Origin: JAVBRU01 sp031547595
GTDB lineage: Bacteria > Bacillota > Clostridia > Christensenellales > Aristaeellaceae
Direction of reading: 5' to 3'
Length of the DNA stretch: 64,000 nucleotides
Assembly (NCBI GenBank): GCA_031547595.1
Contig: JAVBRU010000029.1
Span: forward strand, 1-64,000
Part shown: positions 36,624-46,546 of the stretch, one piece after another
How positions within the stretch are numbered: position 1 is the first letter of the stretch
How the letters are laid out: every line of letters begins with the position of its first letter
Translations under genes and position numbers: made by a program
The notes under the pieces: model-generated
Databases searched by the model: none
What the model was told of the DNA's origin: nothing
What the model saw: only the letters and a program-made list of their open reading frames with translations

Positions 36624-37534
36624 TTATCCTTCCTCCTTTTGGGACGGAGGCCCACAATCAGCAGTGCTACCACCAGCAGCACCACAATCACCAGAAAATA
36701 GATCCACGCCATCGCAGACGCATAACCATAGCCCTTGAAGGTGTCAATAAAGAACATATTGGTCTTGATCATGGCAAGCACCGGATTGTTGGAGAAGGTG
36801 CCCAGAAGCACCACGGTGTACACCACATTCAGGATGGTAAACTGGCTCATGGATGGCAGCGTGATCTTCCAAAACGCCTGCCAGCCCGATGCGCCGTCCA
36901 TATAAGCGGCTTCATAGATGCTGCCGCTGATTTTCTGAATGCCGGACAGATAGATGAGTATCTGTACGCCAGAGAACCACAGCACCGTGAAAATACGCTC
37001 AATCAGGAACTCCACCACCGTCAAAAACGGACCAAGCCCCATCTGCGTCATCCAGCGCAGCACCCCGCTGTCACTGAGGTTGACAATTTCAAACACGCCG
37101 TAGGTTTCCAGCATTGAAAGCAGCGGCCCGCTGATGATAATGACCGGGAAAAAGTACAGCGCCCGGAAGAAGCCCTTGCCCCGGATCGGCCGGCTGAGAA
37201 GCAGCCCCAGGATCAGAGACAGGATGATGATCAGGGGCGTCAGGATACCAATGCTCTTCACTTCTTCCCAGATGGCCAGAAGGAAGGTCAAATCCATGGT
37301 GAAGCCATAAGCGTAATTGCGAAAGCCCACAAAGGTGGTCTTGATGCCAGACGCAGTGATGACCACCTGATGCAGTGACAGATAAAAGGAATAGATCACC
37401 GGATACAGCGTGAACGCCAGAAAACCAATCAGCCAGGGCAAAGTGAACAGATAGCCGCGCCGTGCATCCCGGCGGCTGATGCCGGAGGGCTTGTGCTGGC
37501 GCGCTTCCTTCTTGACATGCGTTCTTTGGCTCAT
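36620..37534 (-). CDS. sugar ABC transporter permease (MalF type)
   Basis: A 304-residue permease with six predicted membrane helices after a basic N-terminus. Its EAA loop reads YEAAYMDGASGWQAFWKITL. It overlaps both neighbours by four bases (DUF5696 upstream, MalG type downstream), so all three are coupled. It belongs to permease pair B. Confidence 0.93.
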   Translation of the reverse strand: MSQRTHVKKEARQHKPSGISRRDARRGYLFTLPWLIGFLAFTLYPVIYSFYLSLHQVVITASGIKTTFVGFRNYAYGFTMDLTFLLAIWEEVKSIGILTPLIIILSLILGLLLSRPIRGKGFFRALYFFPVIIISGPLLSMLETYGVFEIVNLSDSGVLRWMTQMGLGPFLTVVEFLIERIFTVLWFSGVQILIYLSGIQKISGSIYEAAYMDGASGWQAFWKITLPSMSQFTILNVVYTVVLLGTFSNNPVLAMIKTNMFFIDTFKGYGYASAMAWIYFLVIVVLLVVALLIVGLRPKRRKDK

Positions 37535-39780
37535 ACAATCACCTCATAGCTGCGCGCGGAAACTGTCACTTGCTGGTAGGTATAGTCGTTTTGCGTATAA
37601 TTGATCAATATCCGCGTGCCGGTTTCATAGGTTGTGAGAACCCCACCGGGCACCAGCACCTGATGGTTGATCATCGCCTGGCCATTCAAGCCGCCCAGCG
37701 CATCATTGACCTTGCCATACACATCAATGATCGTATCGCGCCAATTGGCGTATTGGCTGGACACCAGCCAGGAATAGTTGGTATACAAAAGCAGCGAGGT
37801 ATCTTTCATGGTGAGGTTAAAATGCGGCGAAACGCCCCATTCAATCATGCGCAGCAGCATTTCGTCCGGATCCGAAGCATCATTGTACGCCTCCGTCACC
37901 AAATCCATCGTGCCGTGCAACAGCAGCGATGTGAAGGGCACGGTGTCGCTGATGTAGGGATACAGGGTGGTACGCATTTTGATGAAGGTCATAGCGTCCA
38001 TGGCTGCGTAATATGCAGGGTGAGAGTTGGCCTGCTCTACAGAGTAGGTAAGACCGGGGTTGTTCTCGTTTGCTGCAAGCAGCGCGGACGCTATGAGGTC
38101 CAGACTCTCTTCCCGCATCAGCATCGTTTTATTGTAAGATGAGCTGGCGCGCGGCAGATAAATCTCCAGCCTGTTGACACCCAGCGCCTGTACCTTTTTG
38201 GCATCCTGCGCCACCAGCTTTTCAAAGCCAAAGGCGTTGAGCTGATAAATGCGGCTGGATGCCGCGCCATACCGGTCGGTATAAATGCGGTGCTGCTTGT
38301 TGAGGCGGCGAATGATATCCTCCTGCAGGTCGATATCCGCTGTGCCGGTGCGCACATAGTCCTCACTCAGATACAAGGCAAGGATGTGCCCGGCATTCGC
38401 CAGCTTCTCTGCCGTTTCTTTCAGCTGGGCATTGCTGCCGATGCCCGAGGTCAGCTTATAGCGGTCGCTCTCGCTGAAGGAGATGCAAGAGTTCAGCGCG
38501 TTGCGCAGCGTGACCAGCATCGTTTCTACCCCCAGGCCATCCAGCTCGCTCACCATGGCTTGCACATCGGCCAGGGTGGTCATCATCTGCGCGTTGTTAC
38601 TGAACACGCCCTCCTGCGCCGCTGCCATATACACATCAAGCGAAAGGGTGAGGCCCGTTCCTTGGGATGTGCCGCTAGGCAGCAGACCCTGGCTGTCAAG
38701 CAGCTTACGGTAGGCCCGCGCAATGCCGGAATAGGTAGCCTCATCGCCCGACAGCAAAGTGACATGCTCTTCAATGTTGAAATGCGAGCGCTCGGTAGTG
38801 ATCAGAGTGCTCTTCTTTTGTTCGGACACCAGATGGGTATAAACCTGGCGGTAGATATAGCGGTTGGTGAGGAAATAGAAATCCGTGCGCACCCCTGCGG
38901 GATATACCAGCAGCTCCGCATGGGTTTCGCCCTCACGAATATCCACCATCAGCCCGTTGTTCTCCACGCCATGCACAATGCCATACACCGGGTAGTTGAG
39001 GGGCGGCGAATCATAATAGTTGCCGCTGTATGTGCTATCCGGCGCGATGCCGGGATCAGCGGAGAAGTAGTTTTTCTGGTACTGGGTGGTGATGGTGGGA
39101 TAGGACTTATTGAAGTTGACCAACGCACCATCGCCATCGGGCAGCAGGTAGTAGCCAGACTGGCCCTGTTTGGTGGAACCCAGGAACGGCGTGAAGGTGA
39201 CGGATACCAGCTTTTTGTTGGTTTCTTCGATGATGTCCTCATCCCGCAGCACAAAGCGGAAGCCGTCATCATCCAGCAAAATGTCATACGAGATCGTGAT
39301 CTCGGCCTCGCCAAAGAATACCGTGGCATGCATGCCATTTTCGATGGGTACTGCGGTCACTGCCGTGCTGTCTTTGGTGAAGATATTTTCTTCCTTGGTT
39401 TTGATATCGGTGAATTTTTCCTTGAACTCATAGTACTCAATCACGATACCGGAATTGGCATACCCACGCCAGCGGGTATTAAGCTTTTCCTGCGAATAAT
39501 CATCGTAGTTGGAGCTCCACAAATGCCCGGTTTGCTTATCCAGCGCGCGCACTGCCAGGCTGGTGGGATCGACGTACAAAATCAGGTTGTCGTTCTCCCC
39601 CACCATTTCAAATCCTTCCGTGCCCTGCACTACCAAGTTATACGACGCTTTGGCATAAGGCGAGGTGAATGCGTTGGACTGATAGCGCTCGTTGCTGTTG
39701 TCCGATGCCTGGGCGCTGCTGATGAGCGCCGCGCATAGCAAAATCAACGCAAACTGCTTGAATAATTTACAGCAAGACAC
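37531..39780 (-). CDS. secreted DUF5696 protein
   Basis: A 749-residue exported protein. The N-terminal hydrophobic segment FALILLCAALISSAQA is a signal peptide. The first 300 residues look like beta-sandwich, and the segment from about 330 to 640 alternates helices and strands like a TIM barrel (VYMAAAQEGVFSNNAQMMTT, GHILALYLSED, VNRLEIYLPRASS). This layout recalls glycoside hydrolases, but no catalytic pair can be assigned by eye. A GTG start with AGGAGGT upstream overlaps the Yip1 gene by 14 bases. In Paenibacillus and Clostridia such genes sit in similar sugar ABC operons; the role is unproven. Confidence 0.78.
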   Translation of the reverse strand: MSCCKLFKQFALILLCAALISSAQASDNSNERYQSNAFTSPYAKASYNLVVQGTEGFEMVGENDNLILYVDPTSLAVRALDKQTGHLWSSNYDDYSQEKLNTRWRGYANSGIVIEYYEFKEKFTDIKTKEENIFTKDSTAVTAVPIENGMHATVFFGEAEITISYDILLDDDGFRFVLRDEDIIEETNKKLVSVTFTPFLGSTKQGQSGYYLLPDGDGALVNFNKSYPTITTQYQKNYFSADPGIAPDSTYSGNYYDSPPLNYPVYGIVHGVENNGLMVDIREGETHAELLVYPAGVRTDFYFLTNRYIYRQVYTHLVSEQKKSTLITTERSHFNIEEHVTLLSGDEATYSGIARAYRKLLDSQGLLPSGTSQGTGLTLSLDVYMAAAQEGVFSNNAQMMTTLADVQAMVSELDGLGVETMLVTLRNALNSCISFSESDRYKLTSGIGSNAQLKETAEKLANAGHILALYLSEDYVRTGTADIDLQEDIIRRLNKQHRIYTDRYGAASSRIYQLNAFGFEKLVAQDAKKVQALGVNRLEIYLPRASSSYNKTMLMREESLDLIASALLAANENNPGLTYSVEQANSHPAYYAAMDAMTFIKMRTTLYPYISDTVPFTSLLLHGTMDLVTEAYNDASDPDEMLLRMIEWGVSPHFNLTMKDTSLLLYTNYSWLVSSQYANWRDTIIDVYGKVNDALGGLNGQAMINHQVLVPGGVLTTYETGTRILINYTQNDYTYQQVTVSARSYEVIV

Positions 39781-41818
39781 GGCGGTACACCTCCTCTATG
39801 ATCGCACCGAAGAAGCCAACGGCCTCTTTAGCGAGGATGTAGATGATGATGAGCACCACCAGGATGATCATCATGGTGACAACCGTCAATATCAGGTTGG
39901 TCACAGCCTCGCCAAACTCATAATCATGGATTTGCATCACCATGATAAAGATGTTCATGCCGCACCAGGTGATGATCAGCGTCTGTATAGCGTTGAGTAC
40001 GAATACCTCTTGCAGCGTCAGGATATTGCTGAGCAGGATAAAGGGGATGTACAGGAACACGATGGGCGAAAGCGAGATCGCCGTGCCCTTGAACACATGA
40101 ATCAGCTTGCCCCGGCCATCGCGAATGGAGGCGACCAGATAGTTGCTAACGATAAACAGTAGCCCCGCCAGCACATACGTGACCACTGTGCGCACAGGCG
40201 AAAACGACCACGTATTTTTGACGTTGATGTCGTTGAAGATGAATCCGCCAAGATAGCAATAACCAAGCAGCAATGCCAGCGCGGCAGCCACCATCAGGAA
40301 AGCCGTGCCGGTGTGAAACTGCTCGTCATGCCGCACATCATACAGCGTATCAATGGGATGGCGAAGCACCCTTGCCGCCATGCGGTATTGCCGGTAAATA
40401 AAGGTGTTCTTCAGCTTTGCCTTCCATCGGTGAAGGGGCGCAAAGAGCTGTGTTTTGCGGTTGATCAGCTTCAGCACCGCTCGTAACACCACCAGTGCCA
40501 CGATTCCCACGATGATCCACGTACTGGCATTCATCAGAAATTGCTGGCGAAGCTCCCAAAACGCGTTGGAGTAATTCTTTTTGTCATTGGCCAGATAGAA
40601 ATAATCCAGCGCTTCTTCGTATTTCTCTTGCTTGAAGGCCGAAAGCCCAATGGCACGGTATGCCAGCGCCACGCTGGTGTTGCGCTTGAGCACATCCCGC
40701 CAGATCGGCTCGCCGTCAATATACTTGCCCTGGCGGTACAGCGCCAGACCCTCAAAAATGCTCTCCATCAAGGGCGTAGGGGTGTACACCGTCAGGTTGC
40801 CCGCGCCGCGGTCTGCAATGATCACCTGCTGCTTGCTGTTGACGCCAAGCGCCACAGGCGTGATGGAGATGCCCATTTCGGAAGCGATGTAGTTGCGGGC
40901 GCCAAAGATGCCCACCACCTGCCCCAGGCTGTCCAGCATGATCACATGCCCCGTTACGCCGGAAATGACAAACACGTTGCCATATTGATCCACCGTTACG
41001 CTCTCCAGCGACAGGTCTACCACATCATCATACAGCTCGGTCAGCACTTCGGGAAAGAGGTTCTTGCCCGCCACGTTTATTTTCTTGAGCGGCTCGGTGG
41101 TCTGTCCTTTGGTGATGGCATAGATCAGGCCTTCCTGGTCGATGGCCACGTTGTTCATGGAGATCGGGATATTGCGGATGAACATCCCCATCATCATTTC
41201 GGAAGAATAGAACCACTTTTGCAGGGTTTTGAGGAAGCTGCTGGTAGAGGTGTTGGAGCCAAAGTAGCCCAGGAACTCCCCGTCCTCTGCCAATTGCACC
41301 ATGCCGTCCACAGTGCCTTCACTGACAACATACAGGTTTTTCTGCTGATCCACCACCACCTTGAGCGGCACATAAGTGGCTTTTTTACCAAACAACGGAT
41401 TGGTGGGCTTGCCATAGTCACGCACCAGCTCGCCCGCAGGGTTGAACATCCACACGGTATTCGCAGTTGGGTCTGCCACATAGACGTTGAAGTCGTTATC
41501 CACAAATACGCCATTGGCCTTTTTGATCTGGCCGATGCCGATGCTGCGGATGAAGTTCCCTTTTTCGTCCAGCTCCTGCACTTCCGCACCGGAAGTGCCC
41601 ACACGCGCCATATAGATATGGTCGTTCTTTGCAATATACATGTCCAGCACGCCGCTGGCATCCACATCCAGCACATAGGCAGGCTCATACAGCGTGGGCG
41701 CATAGCGGTAGTGGCCGTCGCGGTCGATCATGAAGGAAGAATACGGCGCGGCCAAGCCGATGCTGGGCAGCATCGTAAGCAGAATGACAACGAGGCATAC
41801 AATCTTCTTTTTCATCAT
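39767..41818 (-). CDS. beta-propeller / Yip1-domain membrane protein
   Basis: A 683-residue protein with a signal peptide (MMKKKIVCLVVILLTMLPS). About 340 residues of NHL-like repeats follow (for example ANGVFVDNDFNVYVADPTAN and VTVDQYGNVFVISG). A short TPR-like helical stretch (RAIGLSAFKQEKYEEALDYF), one membrane helix and a C-terminal five-helix Yip1-type membrane domain complete it. The outer propeller could hold a glycan or binding protein near the transporter. It overlaps the upstream permease by four bases and DUF5696 by 14, so it is a fixed member of this operon. Function is not known. Confidence 0.8.
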   Translation of the reverse strand: MMKKKIVCLVVILLTMLPSIGLAAPYSSFMIDRDGHYRYAPTLYEPAYVLDVDASGVLDMYIAKNDHIYMARVGTSGAEVQELDEKGNFIRSIGIGQIKKANGVFVDNDFNVYVADPTANTVWMFNPAGELVRDYGKPTNPLFGKKATYVPLKVVVDQQKNLYVVSEGTVDGMVQLAEDGEFLGYFGSNTSTSSFLKTLQKWFYSSEMMMGMFIRNIPISMNNVAIDQEGLIYAITKGQTTEPLKKINVAGKNLFPEVLTELYDDVVDLSLESVTVDQYGNVFVISGVTGHVIMLDSLGQVVGIFGARNYIASEMGISITPVALGVNSKQQVIIADRGAGNLTVYTPTPLMESIFEGLALYRQGKYIDGEPIWRDVLKRNTSVALAYRAIGLSAFKQEKYEEALDYFYLANDKKNYSNAFWELRQQFLMNASTWIIVGIVALVVLRAVLKLINRKTQLFAPLHRWKAKLKNTFIYRQYRMAARVLRHPIDTLYDVRHDEQFHTGTAFLMVAAALALLLGYCYLGGFIFNDINVKNTWSFSPVRTVVTYVLAGLLFIVSNYLVASIRDGRGKLIHVFKGTAISLSPIVFLYIPFILLSNILTLQEVFVLNAIQTLIITWCGMNIFIMVMQIHDYEFGEAVTNLILTVVTMMIILVVLIIIYILAKEAVGFFGAIIEEVYRRVLL

Positions 41819-42687
41819 TTTATCCCCGAATGCGCAACGGTGCTCATCATCTGGCTTTGCAAAATGATGAAGATCACCAGATTTGGTATAAACATGATCA
41901 GCGACGCCGCCGCAGTGGTGCCCTGCCCTGCCACGGTGTTGCCTGTGCTCGTGCTGAAGGTGTTCATAAAGAACGCCAAGGTGCGCATGGATTCCTGATT
42001 GATGTAGAGCTGGGAGGTTTCAAGATTGCCCCACACGGTCTGGAAGGTGAGGATGCCAAGGGTGGTGAGCGCCGGACGGATCATGGGCAGCACGATCTTG
42101 CGGTACACCGTAAACTCGCCGCCGCCATCAATGCGCACAGCCTCGATCAACGAATCCGGGATCTGATCCACAAACTGCTTGACCAGGAACAGCCCCACCG
42201 GGATGGCCATGATGGGCAGGATATGCGCCCACATGGTGTCCACCAGGCCCAACGTTTCGATCACGAGATACTTGGGGATGGCCACCGAGGCGGTGACAAA
42301 CATCAGCGCCAATTGGTTGAGCTCAAACCAGAATTTCTTGCCACGAAACTTCATTTTGCTGAGCGCATAACCCGCCATGGAGCTAAACACCATCGACAGC
42401 ACAAGCACCACCGCGGTAACCAGCAGGCTATTCACCAGATAGCGGATCATGGGCACAGAGGATTTTGTTTGCGCAAACAACGCGGCAAAGTTATCAAACG
42501 TGGGGCTTTGCACAAAAAAGCGCGGCGGGAAAAGAAACAGCTCATCCAGCGGCTTGAAAGCCGTGAAGAAGATGTACAGAATGGGCAGCATCATGAACGC
42601 CACAATGGGGGCAAGGATGATATAAAACTTGATTTGAGACCGGTGAAAACGCTTGGGATTCATCTGGGTTCTCGAAAACGTTGCCAT
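41815..42687 (-). CDS. carbohydrate ABC transporter permease (MalG type)
   Basis: A 290-residue permease with six helices. The EAA loop is DSLIEAVRIDGGGEFTVYRK followed by IVLPMIRPALTT. With the next upstream gene it forms permease pair A, encoded directly after the large solute-binding protein. It overlaps the Yip1 gene by four bases. Confidence 0.93.
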   Translation of the reverse strand: MATFSRTQMNPKRFHRSQIKFYIILAPIVAFMMLPILYIFFTAFKPLDELFLFPPRFFVQSPTFDNFAALFAQTKSSVPMIRYLVNSLLVTAVVLVLSMVFSSMAGYALSKMKFRGKKFWFELNQLALMFVTASVAIPKYLVIETLGLVDTMWAHILPIMAIPVGLFLVKQFVDQIPDSLIEAVRIDGGGEFTVYRKIVLPMIRPALTTLGILTFQTVWGNLETSQLYINQESMRTLAFFMNTFSTSTGNTVAGQGTTAAASLIMFIPNLVIFIILQSQMMSTVAHSGIK

Positions 42688-42702
42688 GCTCTACACCTCC
42701 CC

Positions 42703-43638
42703 TCAATCTTTCTCGGTAAACAGCTTGAACGCCACCTTGGAGATCAGGTATACCGCAAAGAGCAGCACCACGCTGATGGCGGCGGCATAACCCATCTCAA
42801 AGCGGATGAAGCCATAGTCTTCAATATGCGTCACAATCAACTGGCCGGCATTCTGTGGTGTTGGATTCTGGCCTGACAGCGACACGCCGATGTTGGACAC
42901 ATTGAAGGTATTCACCACCGCCATGACCGCGCCAAACAGCATCTGCGGCTTCATGGAAGGAATGGTGATGTAGAGCACTTCCTGTACGCGGTTGCGGATG
43001 CCATCGATGGCGCCGGCTTCATACAGCTCTGTGTTCACATTCAAAATGCCGGCCAGCATGGCGAGGAAGCCAATGCCCATGCTGCTCCAGATCGACACGA
43101 TGATCATCACCGTCATCAGATAATCGGGAGACTGCAGAAACTGAATGGGGGTATCGATAAAGCCCCAGCTGAGCAGCAGGTTGTTGATATAGCCAAACTC
43201 GTTGCCCGAGAACATGGCCTTCCAGATCACCGTCATGACAACGCCGCTTGTCAGCGAAGGCGCGTACAGAATGATGGTAAGGATGGTGCGCGGCAGGTGG
43301 GTCAACTGTGCCAGAATCCACGCCAGCAAAAAACTGAGCATATATCCGCCAACGCCCACAAACAGCGCAAACTGGATCATATTGGGGATGACGTTTTGCA
43401 TCAGTACGAGGTCCTGCGTCAGCATCTGTACGTAGTTGCGAATGCCCACAAAGAGGGGGGCCTGGATGGCGTTGAACTGTGTGAAGCTGAGGCCCAGCCC
43501 CGCGAACACCGGGATCACAATAAACGTGATGAACAACAGCAGATATCCGGACAGGAAGAAATACGCTGTCAAATCCTTTTGCAGCTTCTTTTTCTTTTCT
43601 TCGGGCCGAGCAGGAAATTTCAGTTTGTCCTTACTCAT
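42703..43638 (-). CDS. sugar ABC transporter permease (MalF type)
   Basis: A 311-residue permease with a lysine-rich N-terminus and six helices. The EAA loop is YEAGAIDGIRNRVQEVLYIT followed by IPSMKPQMLF. Its ATG lies within the last codons of the large solute-binding protein gene (eight-base overlap), so this pair A is matched with that protein. No ATPase gene is in the operon, so a shared MsmK/UgpC-type ATPase encoded elsewhere is assumed. Confidence 0.93.
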   Translation of the reverse strand: MSKDKLKFPARPEEKKKKLQKDLTAYFFLSGYLLLFITFIVIPVFAGLGLSFTQFNAIQAPLFVGIRNYVQMLTQDLVLMQNVIPNMIQFALFVGVGGYMLSFLLAWILAQLTHLPRTILTIILYAPSLTSGVVMTVIWKAMFSGNEFGYINNLLLSWGFIDTPIQFLQSPDYLMTVMIIVSIWSSMGIGFLAMLAGILNVNTELYEAGAIDGIRNRVQEVLYITIPSMKPQMLFGAVMAVVNTFNVSNIGVSLSGQNPTPQNAGQLIVTHIEDYGFIRFEMGYAAAISVVLLFAVYLISKVAFKLFTEKD

Positions 43639-46534
43639 CCAACCACCCCTTTACCTGCGCTATCGTCGGTACGTTATATTGCTTGATGAGGTTGCCGTAA
43701 TCGTCCATATACTTGAACTCGCGCAGCTTGCGCTCCAACTCGCGGTTGGCGATCACCACCGCATCGTCTATCGCGCTTCGAACGTCCGCGCCGTCATACA
43801 CAATGCGGGAGAACGCGTCGCTCACCTGGCGCTCGGTGTAGTAGCCGCCGGGAATCTTCGGCGCTTCCTGAATCCACTGGATCTGCTCGGCAATCACCTT
43901 GCGGTCGGCGCTGGGGATGGGCAGATTGGCCAGCACGTTGATGTTGCCGCTGATCCAGAGGAACTCCTGCCCGTACATGTTTTGCATCTTTTCGGTATAG
44001 CTGGTTTGGGTTTCTTCGCTCAGCCACCACTGGATGAACTCCCACGCCATGTCCTTTTTTTCGCAGGCGTCAAAGATGCAGGCGGCGGTGCTGCCGCCGG
44101 TCGTCCAGCGCTCGATCTCGCCATCGGCATTCTTGGTGCCGGGGATGGGCGCAATCGCCCAGCGGCCCTCCAGCTCCGGCGCTCCGTAAGTCAGTTCCAG
44201 ATAGGTGCTGATGCCGGATACACCGATTGGGATACGGCCGGAGCGAAAGTCGTTATAGAAGCTTGACACCTGCAGGGGCATGCCGTAAATCTTAAACAGG
44301 TTGGTCATAAACGTCATAGCGGCAATGCCCTGCTCAGAATCGATGGTGGCGCCAAAGCGGTCTTCACTGAACACCGGCGCGCCAAACTGCGCATAGAAGG
44401 GCATGGTGCTCGGCCAAGATTTGAAGGCGTCGGAGGACGCCAGCGGGGTGTAGAAATTCATGCCGGAGCGCTGCAGCGCGGACAACATGCGCGTCACTTC
44501 TTCCCAGGTGTCCGGCGCCTTCCAGCCATACGCGTCAAAGATGTCGGTGCGGTAATACAATACGCTGAAGGTCTGCCATTCGGGCAGGCCATACAGCTTG
44601 TTATCCACAATCATTTGCAACAGCGCGCCGGGGGCGGCATCTGCCAGGCTGTCCTTGATGCCGTTCAGTTCCAGAAGGTTCGTCAGGCATCCGCGCAGCG
44701 CAAGGTCGTTTATATAGTAGGAATCAACGCCCAGCACGATGTCCGGCTGCCGCCCGGCAGCGTTGGCCAGCGTCAGCTTGGTCTGGTCCGTAAATAGCGA
44801 GAACTTCACTTTCACGCCCGTCTTGGTGGTGAAAGTCTCTTCCGCGAGGGTTTGCAATACGTCCACATACTGGCGGGTGCGCTTCACCCATACGACGATG
44901 GTATCGTCATCAACAGTCAGCTCCACCTTGTCGTTTTGGAAGGAGCGCATCAGCTGCTTGGCGGTTTCGGCAATGGCAAAGGCATAGTTGCCGTTTGTGA
45001 TGGGAAGGTCATTGCTATCCGTGGGCAGGCCAATCATCAGCTCGTCCAGCCCGAAGCTTTGCACATTGAGCAACAGCAGCGCTTTGGACAGCGTTTGCAG
45101 CGCGGAGCTGCTGCCCTGGGACAGGGCGTTTAAGCGGCTGGGCACTTCGTTGGGCTTTTCGATCAATTTATCCAGCTGGCGCATGGCGATGCGCAGATTA
45201 TTGATTTCTTCGGAGGAATGGTTATTCGTCAGAACCATTAGACGCGCTTCCACATCCAGCAGCGTCTGCTTCCAGCGGTTCAGGTCGTTTTCCATTTCGG
45301 GCAGGTAATCGCTCATCACCCACTCACGGCTCTTATCCTGATTGTTGCCGCTGATTTTTTGCACCTGAATGCCCAAATTGCTGATTTCGTCCACCAAGGT
45401 TTTCAGCACGCCGCTCACTTCGTAATACGCTTCGCCGTTGAGGACAATGGCAATCTCATGCTTGCCCGCGCTCAAATATACCGGTGTATCCGGCAGCTTG
45501 TGATTGTACATGGCCTTGTGATAGCTAAGCGCTATGCCATGGAACTCGTCAAAGGGAATCTTGCCGTCCACTTCGATATCAATAAATACCGGAGAATCAG
45601 TCTTGCCCGGCATGGTGCCCTTGATCCCCAGGGCGTAATACCCATCCGCAGGCACATCAATCACATACGCCACACGGTCCAGATGGTTCTTGAACGTATT
45701 GGCGTCAATGGTGTTGAGCAGCAGTTCGTGCGTATCGTAGGGACTGGCCACAGGGTTAGAATCGTTGGCCAGCGCAATAGCGTTTCTATTTTTATAGGAG
45801 AACTTCTCTGCCTGCACCACATAAGAATCCGTCATCAGTGGTGCGTCCGGCATCGAAGCCTTATATTCGGCATAGGTGGGGCGTGTTTCTGCCTTTTGCA
45901 GGCAAATATCGCCCAGGTTGATCGTCCCTTCGGCTTTATCAAAGGTGAGGGTATGCGCGCCGGGTGTCAGATACACGGTCAACGCGTCGGTATTGTAGGT
46001 TTCCTCGCCATGGCGCAAGGTAGCGTTCATCCATTCCCGCAGCATCAGTTGCTCCGGGTACAGCTGGTCGCCACGCTCATTGCGTTCAAATTCCAATTTT
46101 TCCAGTACGAAAGCAGAAAAAAGCGGGATGCGTTGATATGCAGCCAGCGGCTCTTGCCCGTCCACGGACAGATTGAGGGTGACAGATTCGTAGTTGGCGT
46201 TGAGGGGCACATAGGACACAACAATCTGATACTCCCCCGCCTCTTCCACCACGACAGGCACGCTCACACTATCCTCGCCATGCCAGATGTATGCAGGACG
46301 CCCTTCATACGTTGTCAGCGGTACGCTTTGCCCATCAGCCAACAGGAAGGTATCGGTGGAGGCTATCAAGCCCTCGGGCAGCGTATTCGCACCTGCAAAA
46401 CCCACCTGCGTAGTCAATTCCGGGCGCTTGGCCTGGACTGCTAACCGCTGATAATATGCGTTGGCCGAAAAAACAGAGAATATGATAATGACCAACGCAA
46501 CAGCCAACACGGCTAACCAGATTTTCTTCTTCAT
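43631..46534 (-). CDS. large membrane-anchored solute-binding protein with N-terminal beta-sandwich domains
   Basis: About 967 residues. An uncleaved-looking hydrophobic anchor (IWLAVLAVALVIIIFSVFSA) lacks a lipobox. Two beta-sandwich regions follow (about 60-200 and 220-390), with VVVEEAGEYQIVVSYVPL and VAYVIDVPADGYYALGIKG, similar in style to carbohydrate-binding modules. After a helical linker, a family 1 solute-binding domain starts near DDTIVVWVKRTRQYVDVLQT and contains GRQPDIVLGVDSYYINDLA and WTTGGSTAACIF. The start is uncertain: ATG 46534 has GGAGGG 11 bases upstream, while a GTG at 46546 is too close to it. It is coupled to permease pair A. Confidence 0.85.
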   Translation of the reverse strand: MKKKIWLAVLAVALVIIIFSVFSANAYYQRLAVQAKRPELTTQVGFAGANTLPEGLIASTDTFLLADGQSVPLTTYEGRPAYIWHGEDSVSVPVVVEEAGEYQIVVSYVPLNANYESVTLNLSVDGQEPLAAYQRIPLFSAFVLEKLEFERNERGDQLYPEQLMLREWMNATLRHGEETYNTDALTVYLTPGAHTLTFDKAEGTINLGDICLQKAETRPTYAEYKASMPDAPLMTDSYVVQAEKFSYKNRNAIALANDSNPVASPYDTHELLLNTIDANTFKNHLDRVAYVIDVPADGYYALGIKGTMPGKTDSPVFIDIEVDGKIPFDEFHGIALSYHKAMYNHKLPDTPVYLSAGKHEIAIVLNGEAYYEVSGVLKTLVDEISNLGIQVQKISGNNQDKSREWVMSDYLPEMENDLNRWKQTLLDVEARLMVLTNNHSSEEINNLRIAMRQLDKLIEKPNEVPSRLNALSQGSSSALQTLSKALLLLNVQSFGLDELMIGLPTDSNDLPITNGNYAFAIAETAKQLMRSFQNDKVELTVDDDTIVVWVKRTRQYVDVLQTLAEETFTTKTGVKVKFSLFTDQTKLTLANAAGRQPDIVLGVDSYYINDLALRGCLTNLLELNGIKDSLADAAPGALLQMIVDNKLYGLPEWQTFSVLYYRTDIFDAYGWKAPDTWEEVTRMLSALQRSGMNFYTPLASSDAFKSWPSTMPFYAQFGAPVFSEDRFGATIDSEQGIAAMTFMTNLFKIYGMPLQVSSFYNDFRSGRIPIGVSGISTYLELTYGAPELEGRWAIAPIPGTKNADGEIERWTTGGSTAACIFDACEKKDMAWEFIQWWLSEETQTSYTEKMQNMYGQEFLWISGNINVLANLPIPSADRKVIAEQIQWIQEAPKIPGGYYTERQVSDAFSRIVYDGADVRSAIDDAVVIANRELERKLREFKYMDDYGNLIKQYNVPTIAQVKGWLDE

Positions 46535-46546
46535 CCGCGTGTTCAC

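Noticed and set aside
38290..39738. A 482-codon open frame antisense to the DUF5696 gene
   Set aside because: The opposite strand has signal peptide, ribosome site and overlaps with both neighbours; this frame has none of these.
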